A stretch of DNA of 46,335 nt from the NCBI GenBank assembly GCA_031398385.1, contig JANNNE010000111.1, positions 1 to 46,335 on the forward strand, in the 5' to 3' direction. Positions within the stretch are counted from its first letter, which is position 1; every line of letters begins with the position of its first letter. Position numbers and translations under genes: made by a program. Positions 1 through 9,100 of this stretch are shown here, piece by piece. The DNA is from Ideonella_A sp031398385. Lineage in GTDB: Bacteria; Pseudomonadota; Gammaproteobacteria; Burkholderiales; Burkholderiaceae_C. The notes beneath the pieces are model-generated. The model ran no database searches, was not told the origin of the DNA, and worked only from the letters and a program-made list of their open reading frames with translations.

Positions 1-3000
1 GGTCACGGTCTTGCCGATGCCGGCATCCTTGGTGTCGAATGTGCCGCTGGCGGTGGTGCCCAGGGTTTCGCTGCCGACCAGCCCGGTCAAGGGACCGAGG
101 ATCACCGTGGCACTGGTGTTGCCATCGTAGACCTTGTTGGCCGCGGTGAAGCTGCCGGTCAGTTGCCGGCGCGTGATGTCGGCCGTCGTCGAGGTGCTGG
201 CTGGCGCCAGCACGTAGTTGCTGGCGAGCCCGCCGTTGGTGCCGTCGCTCAAGGTGGCGTTGACGGTGACCAGCTTGCTGAGCCCCGCATCCTTGGTGTC
301 GAAATTGCCCGTCAGCGCGGTCCCGAGGGTTTCGCTGCCGACCAGATTGTTCAGTCCGGCCGTCACGTTGGCGACAGTGTTGCCGTCGTAGACCTTGTTC
401 GCCGCCGTGACGCCGGTCAACGAGACGTTGCGGCGCAGGATGTCGCCCTGGACGTTGGTGGCCAGCCCATAGCCGAGTACCGGACGGCCGGTGGTATCGG
501 TGAACGTCACCGTGCTCGGGTCGATCGTGATCGCCTTGTTGAGCCCGGCATTGGGGTCGTTGAAATTGCCGCTGGTGCCGGCCGGCACGTTGCCGATGTC
601 GCCGTCGCGTTGCCCGCTGAGATTGAGGTTGTTGAGCGGGCCGGCCGTGGTTGTCCCGTCGTAGACCTTCGAGAACGGATCGGCCCGCACGATCACCACG
701 GGCGCTTCCGAATACAGCAGGCCGTTGCCAGTGGCCGGGGTGAGGGGATTGGCTTCGCGGTAGCGAGCGTTGTACTGCTTGAAGCTGTAGTTCAGGCCGC
801 CGGGGTTCAGCGTGGCGGTGTTCCGGCCATAGATCAGCCAGCGGCCGTTCGGTGTGGTCAGTGCACCGGCGCCGGCATTGTTGACGAAGGTGGTGGTATT
901 CGGTCCGCTCTTGCCGGCGATCACGATAGCATCGCCGGTCGCGTTGGATCGGATCGTCGAGCCGGCCAGTATCGAGACGTCGTCTCCCTCGAACAGCAAT
1001 CGACCACCAACCACCATGTTGGCGGAAATCTCCAGCGGCGAATTGGCGGTGAACCTGGCATCTCCGCCGGTGGCTGCGTCGACGACCAGGCCGTTGGCCA
1101 GCAGCAGCGACGGCAAGCTGCCACCCATATGGCGGCCGGTGATGTCCATGGTGGCGCCGTTGGTGGCCCGCAGCGTACCGCCGTAGCCGCCACCCGCCAG
1201 CACGACGCCGTAATTCGTGAATTCCGATGCCGACAGGTTCGACCAGGTGCTGGTGCCGTCGATGAACAGCGAAGCTGTCGGGTCGGTGGCCGCCGGGGTC
1301 ACGGCGAGCGTCGACTGCTCGGCACTGATGCCGACCGAACTGGCGGTGCCGCGCAAGGACATGCCATGGGTGGCGGTCAACGTCGAGTTGAAGATGTCGA
1401 TTCCGGAGGCGCCCGACAAATTGCTGGCTGCATGTGAACCGGTCAGCGACAAATCGCGGGCAGTCAGCGTCGCGTTGGCGATGATGATGCCCGACCGGCC
1501 GGACGAAATGCCGGCGAGATCGTTGTTGTTGCCGACCAGGTTGATGTTGCCGCTGCCGGCGTTCAGATTGGAGCCGGTGATGTAGACACCGATGCCTTCG
1601 AAGAAGCTGTCGCTCGCGCGCCCGACGCCGTTGGCGGAAATGCTGCCGCCAGCGGTCAGGATCGGCACCGAGCCGATATAGACCGAGCCGACGCCGCTGC
1701 CCGCTGCATTCAGGTTGACCGACAGGCCCGCACCGGTGCTGACGATCTGGCTGAACGATATGTCGATGTTGCGCGCCGCCTGCAGCGTCAGGCTGACTGG
1801 CACGTTCGGCGCCACGTTGATGCTGGCGCGCTGAACGACGATATCGCCCGGTTGGGTCCCGGTCGTACCGGTCGAAATCACGACGCTGTTGCCATTGTTC
1901 AACGCGTTGTTGATCGAGCCAGTCCGGATTTCGGACGGGCTGCCGGTGGCGGTGAAGTTGGGCCCGGCGGTCACGTTGGTGTTGACTTCGACGTTGTCCG
2001 AAATGAAGATGTTCCATGGATCGAGCAGCCAGGTCCCGGCCAACCCCGATGCAGCCGACGCATCCAGACGCGCGGGCCGGATATCAATCCAGCCGCCCGA
2101 GGTCTCGATGAAGCCGCCGTTGCCACCCGCCGCGCCGCCGCGCGCGCTGAAGCTGCCATAGGCACGGGTTGCCTCGTTGCTCCACAAAATGATCCGGCCG
2201 CCGTCGCCATGGCCCTGCGCATCGGCGGCAATCGAGGTGTCCTGCCCGATGAAGACGGCGCGCGAATTCGGTATCGATGCATCCTCGCCACGCTCGCCGC
2301 CGCCGACGAATACCTCGCCGCCGGAGCGTCCGGAGACATCCATCCTGGCGGCTCCGACGATGCCGATCTGGCTGCCGAGCGCCTTGATCTGCCCGCCCGA
2401 TCCGGCGCTTCCGGTTGCGAACACGTCGCCCTCGAGCATGGCCGTTCCGTTGCCGGAATCCAATGTCACCTTGCCGCCGGCCGCGCCGGAGGCGCTGGTC
2501 ACGCTGCTGGCGCCCAGGTCGAGCTTGTTCGAAGCCTGCAGCACGATCTCGCCGGCCGCATTGGTGCCAAGGCCATCGGCGCGCACGATGCCCTGCTGAT
2601 TGACCATCGCCGCATGCACGTCAATCCGGCCGCCCGCGGCGGCCAGCGTGCCGAGGTTCATCGCCTCGCCGTCTGGTGCGGTGACCCGCAGCCTGAGGTT
2701 GGGCGTCCCGGTGTCGATCAGATCGATGCTGCGACCAGCGGCCAGCACCACCTGACCATCCGGAGAGTCGATCAGGCCTTCGTTGCGGACGCTGCCACCG
2801 AGCAGCGCAATGCGGCCACCGAGGCTGCTGCGCAATTCGCCCTGGTTGACGATGCCGGCTGCGGGATCGGAGCCGGCTGCCGAGAACTGGTAGCGACCGC
2901 TCAACCAGTCGACATCGTTGAGCCGCAAGGTCGATGTCACGAGGCCGCCGACATCGACCCTGGCGCCTTGTCCGAACAACACGCCGTTCGGGTTCAGCAG

Positions 3001-3411
3001 CCAGACCTGTCCGTTGCTGCCCAGGCTGCCGAGAATCGACGATGGATCGTTGCCGACGACGCGATTCAGCACCTTGCTTGCGCTGTCGGGCTGCGCAAAA
3101 TAGACGCGGTTGTTGCTGCCGATCGAAAAATTCTGCCAGTTCAGGATGCTGTTGGCCGAGTTGGTCACGGTCATCTGCTGGCCGTTGACCACCGCGCTGG
3201 CCTGGCCCGCGACGACGTTGAGTCCGCTGGGCAAGGTTCCGGCAGCCTGGGCGTGAGCCGGCGAAATCGCGATGCCCGGTACCGACAACATCGATGCGGC
3301 GGCCAGTGCGAATGCCAGTGGGCGCAGCGCGAACCGGCGTTGCCGTCGGCCGCTGGTGCCATCGATACGAGAAGAAGCGCGGAAATCGCTGATCTGGTGT
3401 TGGGTGTTCAT
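1..3411 (-). CDS. TpsA-type filamentous haemagglutinin-like exoprotein (C-terminal part outside window)
   Basis: This is a large secreted exoprotein of a two-partner secretion system, exported across the outer membrane by the TpsB gene just upstream. The frame stays open from the ATG at 3411 to the window edge, giving 1137 codons with no stop. A GAGGA ribosome site precedes the start. The N-terminus is an extended signal sequence with a basic stretch around residues 21-30, a hydrophobic core and an AHAQ cleavage site near residue 55. The TPS (haemagglutination activity) domain follows and carries the hallmark NPNGVLFG at residues 140-147. The middle is Gly, Ala, Ser and Asn rich, as expected for a right-handed beta-helix. 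Near the left edge are three repeats carrying KVYDG, spaced about 90 residues apart, as in the YDG repeats of bacterial adhesins. The ligand is unknown. The gene is truncated only by the window. Confidence 0.9.
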   Translation of the reverse strand, partial: MNTQHQISDFRASSRIDGTSGRRQRRFALRPLAFALAAASMLSVPGIAISPAHAQAAGTLPSGLNVVAGQASAVVNGQQMTVTNSANSILNWQNFSIGSNNRVYFAQPDSASKVLNRVVGNDPSSILGSLGSNGQVWLLNPNGVLFGQGARVDVGGLVTSTLRLNDVDWLSGRYQFSAAGSDPAAGIVNQGELRSSLGGRIALLGGSVRNEGLIDSPDGQVVLAAGRSIDLIDTGTPNLRLRVTAPDGEAMNLGTLAAAGGRIDVHAAMVNQQGIVRADGLGTNAAGEIVLQASNKLDLGASSVTSASGAAGGKVTLDSGNGTAMLEGDVFATGSAGSGGQIKALGSQIGIVGAARMDVSGRSGGEVFVGGGERGEDASIPNSRAVFIGQDTSIAADAQGHGDGGRIILWSNEATRAYGSFSARGGAAGGNGGFIETSGGWIDIRPARLDASAASGLAGTWLLDPWNIFISDNVEVNTNVTAGPNFTATGSPSEIRTGSINNALNNGNSVVISTGTTGTQPGDIVVQRASINVAPNVPVSLTLQAARNIDISFSQIVSTGAGLSVNLNAAGSGVGSVYIGSVPILTAGGSISANGVGRASDSFFEGIGVYITGSNLNAGSGNINLVGNNNDLAGISSGRSGIIIANATLTARDLSLTGSHAASNLSGASGIDIFNSTLTATHGMSLRGTASSVGISAEQSTLAVTPAATDPTASLFIDGTSTWSNLSASEFTNYGVVLAGGGYGGTLRATNGATMDITGRHMGGSLPSLLLANGLVVDAATGGDARFTANSPLEISANMVVGGRLLFEGDDVSILAGSTIRSNATGDAIVIAGKSGPNTTTFVNNAGAGALTTPNGRWLIYGRNTATLNPGGLNYSFKQYNARYREANPLTPATGNGLLYSEAPVVIVRADPFSKVYDGTTTAGPLNNLNLSGQRDGDIGNVPAGTSGNFNDPNAGLNKAITIDPSTVTFTDTTGRPVLGYGLATNVQGDILRRNVSLTGVTAANKVYDGNTVANVTAGLNNLVGSETLGTALTGNFDTKDAGLSKLVTVNATLSDGTNGGLASNYVLAPASTSTTADITRRQLTGSFTAANKVYDGNTSATVILGPLTGLVGSETLGTTASGTFDTKDAGIGKTVT

Positions 3412-3452
3412 GACATCCTCATTGACTGCGCTGTCGACGCTGTGCGCTCGAC

Positions 3453-5072
3453 TCAAAAACTGTAGCTGACCGAGAAGTGGGCTCGGGTGTCGTGGCGGGC
3501 CGTCCGGTTGCCGGCGGCCAGCGTGTACGCGATGTCCAGACGCGCCTGCAACGGCCCGGATCCATAACGCAGGCCGACGCCGACCGAACCGATCCGGCAT
3601 TCCGAATCGCCCAGGCGGCACTCCAGGCGCTGCAGGTTGTTGACGTGATTCCTGACCCAGCCGGCGTCTGCAAACGCCAGCAGCCTCAGTGTGCCGGAGC
3701 TGCCCAGGGTCTTGCCGAGTTCGGGGCTCCACAGTTCGATCGCAGCGGCAGCGCCGCTGTCGCCGGTGAGTTCGCGTTCGTCGTAGCCGCGTACCGACGA
3801 CGCGCCACCGATTCCGAACTGCTCGCCGGGCACCAGCATGTCGCCGGTACCCTGACCGACCAGCCGCAACTGCAGCTGCCAGTCTTCCGGCAGCGCCAGC
3901 GCGGCAAACAGCCCCAGGCGCAGCGCGGTGTACCGCGGCTCGGATCCCGGTCTGACTTTCTGAAACTGGGCGGCATCGCCATCGCGGCCACCGAAGTGCA
4001 GGTTGTGCAGCAGGCCGACCGAGGCACCGAAGCGGTTCTGCCCGCCTTTCTGAACCACATATTCGATCGCCAGCGGTTGCACCGACACGCTTTCCCCGGC
4101 ATTGCCGCAGGCGCCTGGCGGCAGGCCGACGATGTTGCAGTTGTTGATGTAGTCCCGGTTGTCCAGGCCGATGATCAGGCGGTGGTCGATCTCGCCGAAT
4201 CGAGGCAGATACTTGGTCACCCGCAGGCCGGCGATCTGACCCTTGCCGGAGAACTGCAGCGGCCCGGCGGCGGTCGCGCTGGTGCCGCCGTCAACATCGG
4301 AGTAAGCCGCATAGGCGTCGATCGCCATACCCTGCGCGTACAGCGGAATCCGGTAGTTGGCGCTGACGACGGCCACCGAGTCGAGTTCTTCGGGTGCCAC
4401 CTGAAGCTGCAGCGCCAGCACGTGATCACGATCGAACAGTGCGGCATTCCGGTAGCCGAAATTGGCGCGCAGACGCCCGGTGTTGGCATTGCCGGTGTTG
4501 TCCAGCCCGATGCTGAAACGGCTGGCTTTCTCCTCGGTGACCTGTATCTGCGCGTCGATCTCGCCGGGCTTGTCGCCGGGTTGCAGCAAGACGTCGATGC
4601 GCTTGGCAGGGTTTTCGTTGGCCAGCTGGATCTGGGCATCGATCTCGCGCACCCGAGGCGTGGTGCCCTCGATCAGCGACGGCAGGCTGGCGCGTATGTT
4701 CGCTTCACTGAACTGCTGGGCGCCATCGACGCCGACCTTGGCGATCTTGCCTTCGACAACCGTGATGGTGATCTGATTGCCGGCGAGCGCCTGCTCGGGG
4801 AGAAAGGCGATCACCGCTCCGTAGCCGGCTTCCCGGTAAAGCGCCTGCACGGCCGCGGCGGCGCGCTTGAGCTCGTCGGGGCTGCGTTCACCCTTGTAGG
4901 AATCGAGCCGCGCATCGATCTGCGCCTGGCTCAGCAAGCTGTTGCCAACGACCTTGAATGACTGAACCTGGACTTTCGGGGCGGCCACCGACTGGGCCAG
5001 CGCCGGGGTGGTGACAGCCAGCAACAACACCGACAGCTGGTTACAGATGACTCGGGCGAACGATGGGCGCAT
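3453..5072 (-). CDS. TpsB two-partner secretion outer-membrane transporter (FhaC/ShlB family)
   Basis: This 539-residue protein is the outer-membrane beta-barrel translocator that recognises the TPS domain of the downstream adhesin and threads it out of the cell. The start at 5072 is chosen because it begins a clean signal peptide (MRPSFARVICNQLS, cleavage after ALAQ near residue 27) and has a GGAG site; the frame remains open further upstream but without signal character. Two POTRA-like domains occupy about residues 35-185, including VVGNSLLSQAQID and VVEGKIAKVGVDGA. The rest is a FhaC-type barrel with the conserved VRGY motif in GGASSVRGYDERE, and the protein ends in Phe (SVSYSF), typical of BAM substrates. 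The gap to tpsA is 41 bases, so the two genes very likely form an operon with the transporter first. Confidence 0.93.
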   Translation of the reverse strand: MRPSFARVICNQLSVLLLAVTTPALAQSVAAPKVQVQSFKVVGNSLLSQAQIDARLDSYKGERSPDELKRAAAAVQALYREAGYGAVIAFLPEQALAGNQITITVVEGKIAKVGVDGAQQFSEANIRASLPSLIEGTTPRVREIDAQIQLANENPAKRIDVLLQPGDKPGEIDAQIQVTEEKASRFSIGLDNTGNANTGRLRANFGYRNAALFDRDHVLALQLQVAPEELDSVAVVSANYRIPLYAQGMAIDAYAAYSDVDGGTSATAAGPLQFSGKGQIAGLRVTKYLPRFGEIDHRLIIGLDNRDYINNCNIVGLPPGACGNAGESVSVQPLAIEYVVQKGGQNRFGASVGLLHNLHFGGRDGDAAQFQKVRPGSEPRYTALRLGLFAALALPEDWQLQLRLVGQGTGDMLVPGEQFGIGGASSVRGYDERELTGDSGAAAAIELWSPELGKTLGSSGTLRLLAFADAGWVRNHVNNLQRLECRLGDSECRIGSVGVGLRYGSGPLQARLDIAYTLAAGNRTARHDTRAHFSVSYSF

Positions 5073-5141
5073 AGGGCTCCTGCAAGCAGTTGGCTGCGCG
5101 CGGGACAGTTGTCGTCTGCCTCCCGGTGAGCGCTTGCGCCG

Positions 5142-5170
5142 ACCATAGCCGGGTTGATGGAACGCTACAA
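5142..5170 (-). promoter_or_regulatory. Candidate sigma-70 promoter for tpsB-tpsA
   Basis: Read on the minus strand, TTGTAG (complement of 5165-5170) is followed after 17 bases by TATGGT (complement of 5142-5147). The spacing is ideal but each hexamer is imperfect. It would place the transcript start about 60 bases before the tpsB ATG. This is inferred from pattern only. Confidence 0.35.
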
Positions 5171-5224
5171 GCCCTCCGGGATCAAAGGCGCTGCGATTGC
5201 GCAACGTGTTTCACGATCGATGAT

Positions 5225-5238
5225 CCGGCACGTGCCGG
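5225..5238. repeat. 14-base perfect palindrome after ppx
   Basis: CCGGCACGTGCCGG is a perfect inverted repeat lying 8 bases beyond the ppx stop codon. It could be the stem of a weak transcript end or a protein-binding site. No T-run follows, so it is not called a terminator. Confidence 0.35.
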
Positions 5239-5246
5239 TGCTCCGC

Positions 5247-6800
5247 TCAGTCTGCAAGGCTGAGCTTCAGACTGGCATTCCGGCTCCACGCCGCAAGCTC
5301 TTGCTGCAGAAGGAACAAGCTGCGCGGGTGGCTGTCCATCCAGCCCGGCATAAAGCCGAGGATGGCCAGATCGCCGATGCGCCGAAGGTTCATCGCCTGC
5401 GAATTCACCTCGCCACGCGCATGACACTTGATGATCGCCAGTCGAAGGCACAGCGTCTGCCAGGCAAACTCCGGGCTCGCGAGCCTTGCCTCGATCTTGC
5501 GCAGGCCCCCACGCTGGCCGAGCAGCAGATCGGCAAGCCGGCGCTGCTGCGATTGCGAGAACCCTGCGGCATCGACATGGGCAAGCAGGTAGGCACTGTG
5601 CCGGTGGTGATCATGGTGCGAGACCATCATGCCCATCTCGTGCAAGGCGCAGGCCCACAGCAGGTCCCGGCGCGGTTCTTCCAGCGGATCGCCAGCCTCG
5701 ATGGAGTCCTTGATGTTGTCGTACAGCGCACCGGCAACCGAGGCGACCCGGTTGGCATGTGCCACGTCGACCTGGAACCGGCGTTGCAGTTCGGCCACCG
5801 AGGCGTCCCGGATATCGTGTCCGGGCGCTCCGGAAAACTGCCCGCCCGCCGCATCCAGGCGCGCGGCCAGATCGAAGATGACGCCCTGCCGAAGCGCACC
5901 CCGCGCCGGCTGCAGCACGTCGATCCCGAAATGGGTTGCCAGGGTGTAGAGGATCGACAAGCCGCCGGCGATCACGGCACGACGGTCTTCCTTCAATCCG
6001 CTCAGGCTCAGGCGGTCGATGCGTCCGGCCCGCAAACACTGCTCGATCAGCCAGCGCAGGCCGTCGGGCGTGATGCTGCCGTCGGTGATGCCATTCGCAC
6101 TCAGCAGCTGCGACACCGCCCCGACGGTGCCCGAGGACCCGAGCGCCTCGCGCCAGTGGCGGGCCGCAAACGGCTCCAGCGCCTCCTCCAGTTCGGCGCC
6201 GGCCGCGACCTGGGCCGCGCGGAAGGCCTGTTCGGTGAATCGACCGTCGGCGAAATAGGCCATCGACAGACTGACGCTGCCGACCTGGAACGACTCGGCG
6301 CGCAGCGGCGTGCGGCCGCGACCCAGAATGATTTCGGTCGAGCGCCCGCCGATATCCACCACCAGCCGTGGCAGCTCGGAGGCTTGGAGCATGGCCACGC
6401 CTGCGTAGATCAGGCGCGCTTCCTCCCGGCCCGAGATCACCTCCAGCGGAGAGCCCAGAACGATTTCGGCCTGCCTCAGGAAGGCGTCGCGATTGCGTGC
6501 TTCACGCAGCGTCTGCGTCGCGACCGCGCGGATCTGCTGCGACTGGAAACCCTCGAGCCGATGCGCGAACCGCTGCAGGCAGGCCAGACCTCTGGCTGCA
6601 GCTTCGTGGGTCAGCAGGCCGTCGGCGTCGAGTCCGGCGCCGAGCCGGACCGTTTCCTTCAAATAGTCGATGCGTCGATAACGACCGTCCTTCAGCTGGG
6701 CGATCTCGAGGCGAAAGCTGTTCGAGCCGATATCGATCGCCGCCAGCTGATCCGGCCAGGCCGACTGGGCAGGAGGCAGCTTCGAGGCGTGCGCGTTCAT
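5247..6800 (-). CDS. ppx: Exopolyphosphatase / guanosine pentaphosphatase (Ppx/GppA family)
   Basis: The product hydrolyses terminal phosphate from inorganic polyphosphate, and family members may also act on pppGpp. The 517-residue length matches bacterial Ppx (about 510). The ASKHA ATPase-type phosphate-binding loops are visible: AIDIGSNSFRLEI near residue 20 and VVDIGGRSTEIILG near 155. The C-terminal HD-like region contains ALHEMGMMVSHHDHHRHS. The start at 6800 (MNAHASKLPP) is preferred because the frame upstream of it lacks family similarity; its ribosome site is weak. The gene is transcribed divergently from the exported hydrolase at 6956, and no phosphate-regulon neighbour (ppk, pstS) is in the window. 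Ppx and GppA cannot be separated with certainty by eye; length and start region favour Ppx. Confidence 0.9.
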   Translation of the reverse strand: MNAHASKLPPAQSAWPDQLAAIDIGSNSFRLEIAQLKDGRYRRIDYLKETVRLGAGLDADGLLTHEAAARGLACLQRFAHRLEGFQSQQIRAVATQTLREARNRDAFLRQAEIVLGSPLEVISGREEARLIYAGVAMLQASELPRLVVDIGGRSTEIILGRGRTPLRAESFQVGSVSLSMAYFADGRFTEQAFRAAQVAAGAELEEALEPFAARHWREALGSSGTVGAVSQLLSANGITDGSITPDGLRWLIEQCLRAGRIDRLSLSGLKEDRRAVIAGGLSILYTLATHFGIDVLQPARGALRQGVIFDLAARLDAAGGQFSGAPGHDIRDASVAELQRRFQVDVAHANRVASVAGALYDNIKDSIEAGDPLEEPRRDLLWACALHEMGMMVSHHDHHRHSAYLLAHVDAAGFSQSQQRRLADLLLGQRGGLRKIEARLASPEFAWQTLCLRLAIIKCHARGEVNSQAMNLRRIGDLAILGFMPGWMDSHPRSLFLLQQELAAWSRNASLKLSLAD

Positions 6801-6955
6801 GCGCGGATTGTCGATGCAAACGCCGACCGCCCCGGACCGTCCGGCGCCCGGCCGGTCTGCGGCAAGACCCTGGCGTCGACGGGTCGTAAGGATTTGGCCG
6901 ACCCTGTCAGATCCGTGAGAATCCGGCTTCGATCGACCTGACGAGGAATTTGCCG

Positions 6956-7828
6956 ATGCTCCGCCAAGATCTTGACGCCCTGGTTCCGGGCCAGCCATTC
7001 AGCCGCCGCCGTTTCGTCCAGACGACGGTCGGGAGCGGTTTCGCCGCCGCCGTGCTGCCGGTCGGGGCACAAACCATCAAGACCTCCAGCGAGGGGCTGG
7101 TGACCGGCGAGGTAATGATCTCCGTTGGCAACTTCAAGATGCCGGCCTATCGCGCTGCACCGGCCGGCAAGACCGGACTGCCGGTGGTGCTGGTGATTTC
7201 CGAGATCTTCGGTGTGCACGAACACATTGCCGACGTGGCGCGCCGGTTCGCGCGCCAGGGTTACCTGGCAATCGCGCCGGAGCTGTTCGTCCGCCAAGGC
7301 GACGCCCAGAGTTATGGCGAAATCGGCAAGCTGATTGCCGAGGTGGTCAGCAAGGTTCCGGATGCCCAGGTGATGACCGACCTGGACGCCAGCGTGGCCT
7401 GGGCCAAGGACAACGGCGGCGATACCGGCCGACTGGGTATCACCGGTTTCTGCTGGGGCGGGCGCATCACCTGGCTGTTCAGTGCCCACCAGCCGATGGT
7501 CAAGGCTGGTGTTGCCTGGTATGGGCGGCTGGTCGGTCCCGCCAGCGAGCTGGCGCCGAAGCACCCGGTCGATGTGGCCGGCCAGCTCAACAGCCCGGTA
7601 CTCGGGCTCTACGGCAGCGCCGACGCCGGAATTCCACTCGACACCGTCGAGGCGATGAAAAAGGCGCTGGCCGCCGGCAGTGCGGCGGCGCGCAAGTCGC
7701 AGTTCGTCGTGTACCCCGACGCGCCGCATGCATTCCACGCCGACTATCGGCCGAGTTTTCGCAAGGAACCCGCCGAGGATGGCTGGCGGCGCTGTCTTGA
7801 CTGGTTCAAGGCCAACGGCGTCGCCTGA
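6956..7828 (+). CDS. Dienelactone hydrolase family protein with twin-arginine signal
   Basis: This alpha/beta hydrolase belongs to the dienelactone hydrolase family. The nucleophile is the cysteine in GITGFCWGGRITW, and the acid and histidine of the triad are likely in YGSADAGIPLD and APHAFHADY. The N-terminus carries SRRRFVQTT followed by a short hydrophobic segment, which matches a Tat export signal (S-R-R-x-F), so the enzyme probably acts in the periplasm. The ATG at 6956 is chosen because GAGGA lies 8 bases upstream; an in-frame TTG at 6950 is closer to the site than usual. It stands alone and divergent from ppx. The substrate cannot be told; the family is broader than chloroaromatic catabolism and no catabolic genes are adjacent. 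Confidence 0.88.
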   Translation: MLRQDLDALVPGQPFSRRRFVQTTVGSGFAAAVLPVGAQTIKTSSEGLVTGEVMISVGNFKMPAYRAAPAGKTGLPVVLVISEIFGVHEHIADVARRFARQGYLAIAPELFVRQGDAQSYGEIGKLIAEVVSKVPDAQVMTDLDASVAWAKDNGGDTGRLGITGFCWGGRITWLFSAHQPMVKAGVAWYGRLVGPASELAPKHPVDVAGQLNSPVLGLYGSADAGIPLDTVEAMKKALAAGSAAARKSQFVVYPDAPHAFHADYRPSFRKEPAEDGWRRCLDWFKANGVA

Positions 7829-7864
7829 TTCGGCCCGTCTCAGCCACCGCCCCGCGGGCACTGT

Positions 7865-9100
7865 TCAGCAGGGCCGGATCTTGAATTCGACCCGCCGATC
7901 AAGTGCATCGGCGGTATTGTCGGTGCCGCTGCCAACGATGTTTTCGCGAAAGCCCTTGCCGACCGGGTTGGTGCGGCTGGCCAGCGCCGAGGCCTCGCTG
8001 GTCAGCAGCTGACGCACGTGAGCCGCCCGCCGCAGCGACAGGGCGTCGTTGAATTCCTCCGAGCCGGAGTTGCTGGTGTGGCCCACTACATCCATGCAGA
8101 CCTTGGCATTGACCGCCTCGCGCGCGATCTGCCGCAGCCACATCGAATAGGCGCCGCTGATGCGGGGGTCTGACCAGAATTCCGTGCTGCTCGGGTTGAA
8201 CAGAAACTTGACGCCGAGCTGGTTATAGGCGATTCCGAGCCCGACCACCTTGCCGAAGGCCTGCTCGGCTTCAGCGATCTGACCGAGCTTCCAGCTGCTC
8301 AGGTAGATGCCATTGAGCACCCGCAGTTGATCGCCGGCCGGCGTCGCCAGCGCGCTTCGATACTGGCCCAGCGCATCCTGGTAGCGCTCGGAGTTGTAGG
8401 CTTCGGTCGCGTCGTTGATCAGGGTGGCGGTCGAGATGCGCTCGAGGTAGGTCGGATCGGCGCGTTGTCCCGGCGCTGTCGCCGTGGTGCGTACATAGCC
8501 TTCGATCACCTTGTCCTTCACCAGGATCGGGCTGTCGAGGTAATAACGCAGTGGCGTGCTGTCGATGCCGTCGTCGCGCGCCCGCGCCGAAGCCTGGGCG
8601 ACGATCAGGCCGCTCTTCATGTCGGTCAAGGCCAGATTGAGCAGGAAGATGGCCCGCTTCTGCGCGGTCGGCTGACGTGACATCGTCCCGGTCAGCAGAT
8701 ATTGCGCGCTGCCCAGATTGGCGGCCTTGAACGGCAGCACCTCGAATTGCTGATAGGTGCTGCCGATGCGCTCGACCACTCTGCGCTCGAAATTCTTGGT
8801 GCCGGCGGTCTGCTGGCCGGAACCGGCGTCGAGCATCGGGTCGAGCACCAGCCCGCGCCGCGCGGGTTTGGACTGGAGCGTGGTCAGGAAACCGGGTGCC
8901 TGCCGGGTCTGCGCGATCAAGGCATCGGTGGCCAGATCGACCGCCTCTGCGAATGGCAATTCCTGCGAGATGACCACGGCTTGCGGCGGTGGCGGCGGAG
9001 GCGTAGCGCAGCCCGCGAGCAGCAGGCCGAGGAGCACGGCCAGCATAAAGGGCAGATGCCCTGAAGGCAACATGCGAGACAACTGAACCGGGCGAATCAT
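7865..9100 (-). CDS. OmpA-domain lipoprotein
   Basis: This is a predicted outer-membrane lipoprotein of 411 residues with a C-terminal OmpA-like peptidoglycan-binding domain. A hydrophobic stretch ends in the lipobox LLAGC (Cys 31), followed by a proline run. The central part is unassigned but has a TPR-like helical section around YNSERYQDALGQYRSAL. The OmpA-type domain contains MDVVGHTSNSGSEEFN and ends DALDRRVEFKI, with the usual Asp and Arg that contact diaminopimelate. The ATG at 9100 overlaps the kinase stop codon as ATGA and has GGGA six bases upstream; an ATG at 9106 is possible but sits too close to that site. Coupling to the kinase gene suggests a shared envelope-sensing role, which is inference. 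Confidence 0.85.
   Translation of the reverse strand: MIRPVQLSRMLPSGHLPFMLAVLLGLLLAGCATPPPPPPQAVVISQELPFAEAVDLATDALIAQTRQAPGFLTTLQSKPARRGLVLDPMLDAGSGQQTAGTKNFERRVVERIGSTYQQFEVLPFKAANLGSAQYLLTGTMSRQPTAQKRAIFLLNLALTDMKSGLIVAQASARARDDGIDSTPLRYYLDSPILVKDKVIEGYVRTTATAPGQRADPTYLERISTATLINDATEAYNSERYQDALGQYRSALATPAGDQLRVLNGIYLSSWKLGQIAEAEQAFGKVVGLGIAYNQLGVKFLFNPSSTEFWSDPRISGAYSMWLRQIAREAVNAKVCMDVVGHTSNSGSEEFNDALSLRRAAHVRQLLTSEASALASRTNPVGKGFRENIVGSGTDNTADALDRRVEFKIRPC

Noticed and set aside
163..4961. Several long plus-strand frames (163-1437, 1852-3465, 3477-4961)
   Set aside because: They are antisense to the TpsA and TpsB genes, whose signal peptides, TPS motif and POTRA/barrel features are clear on the minus strand.
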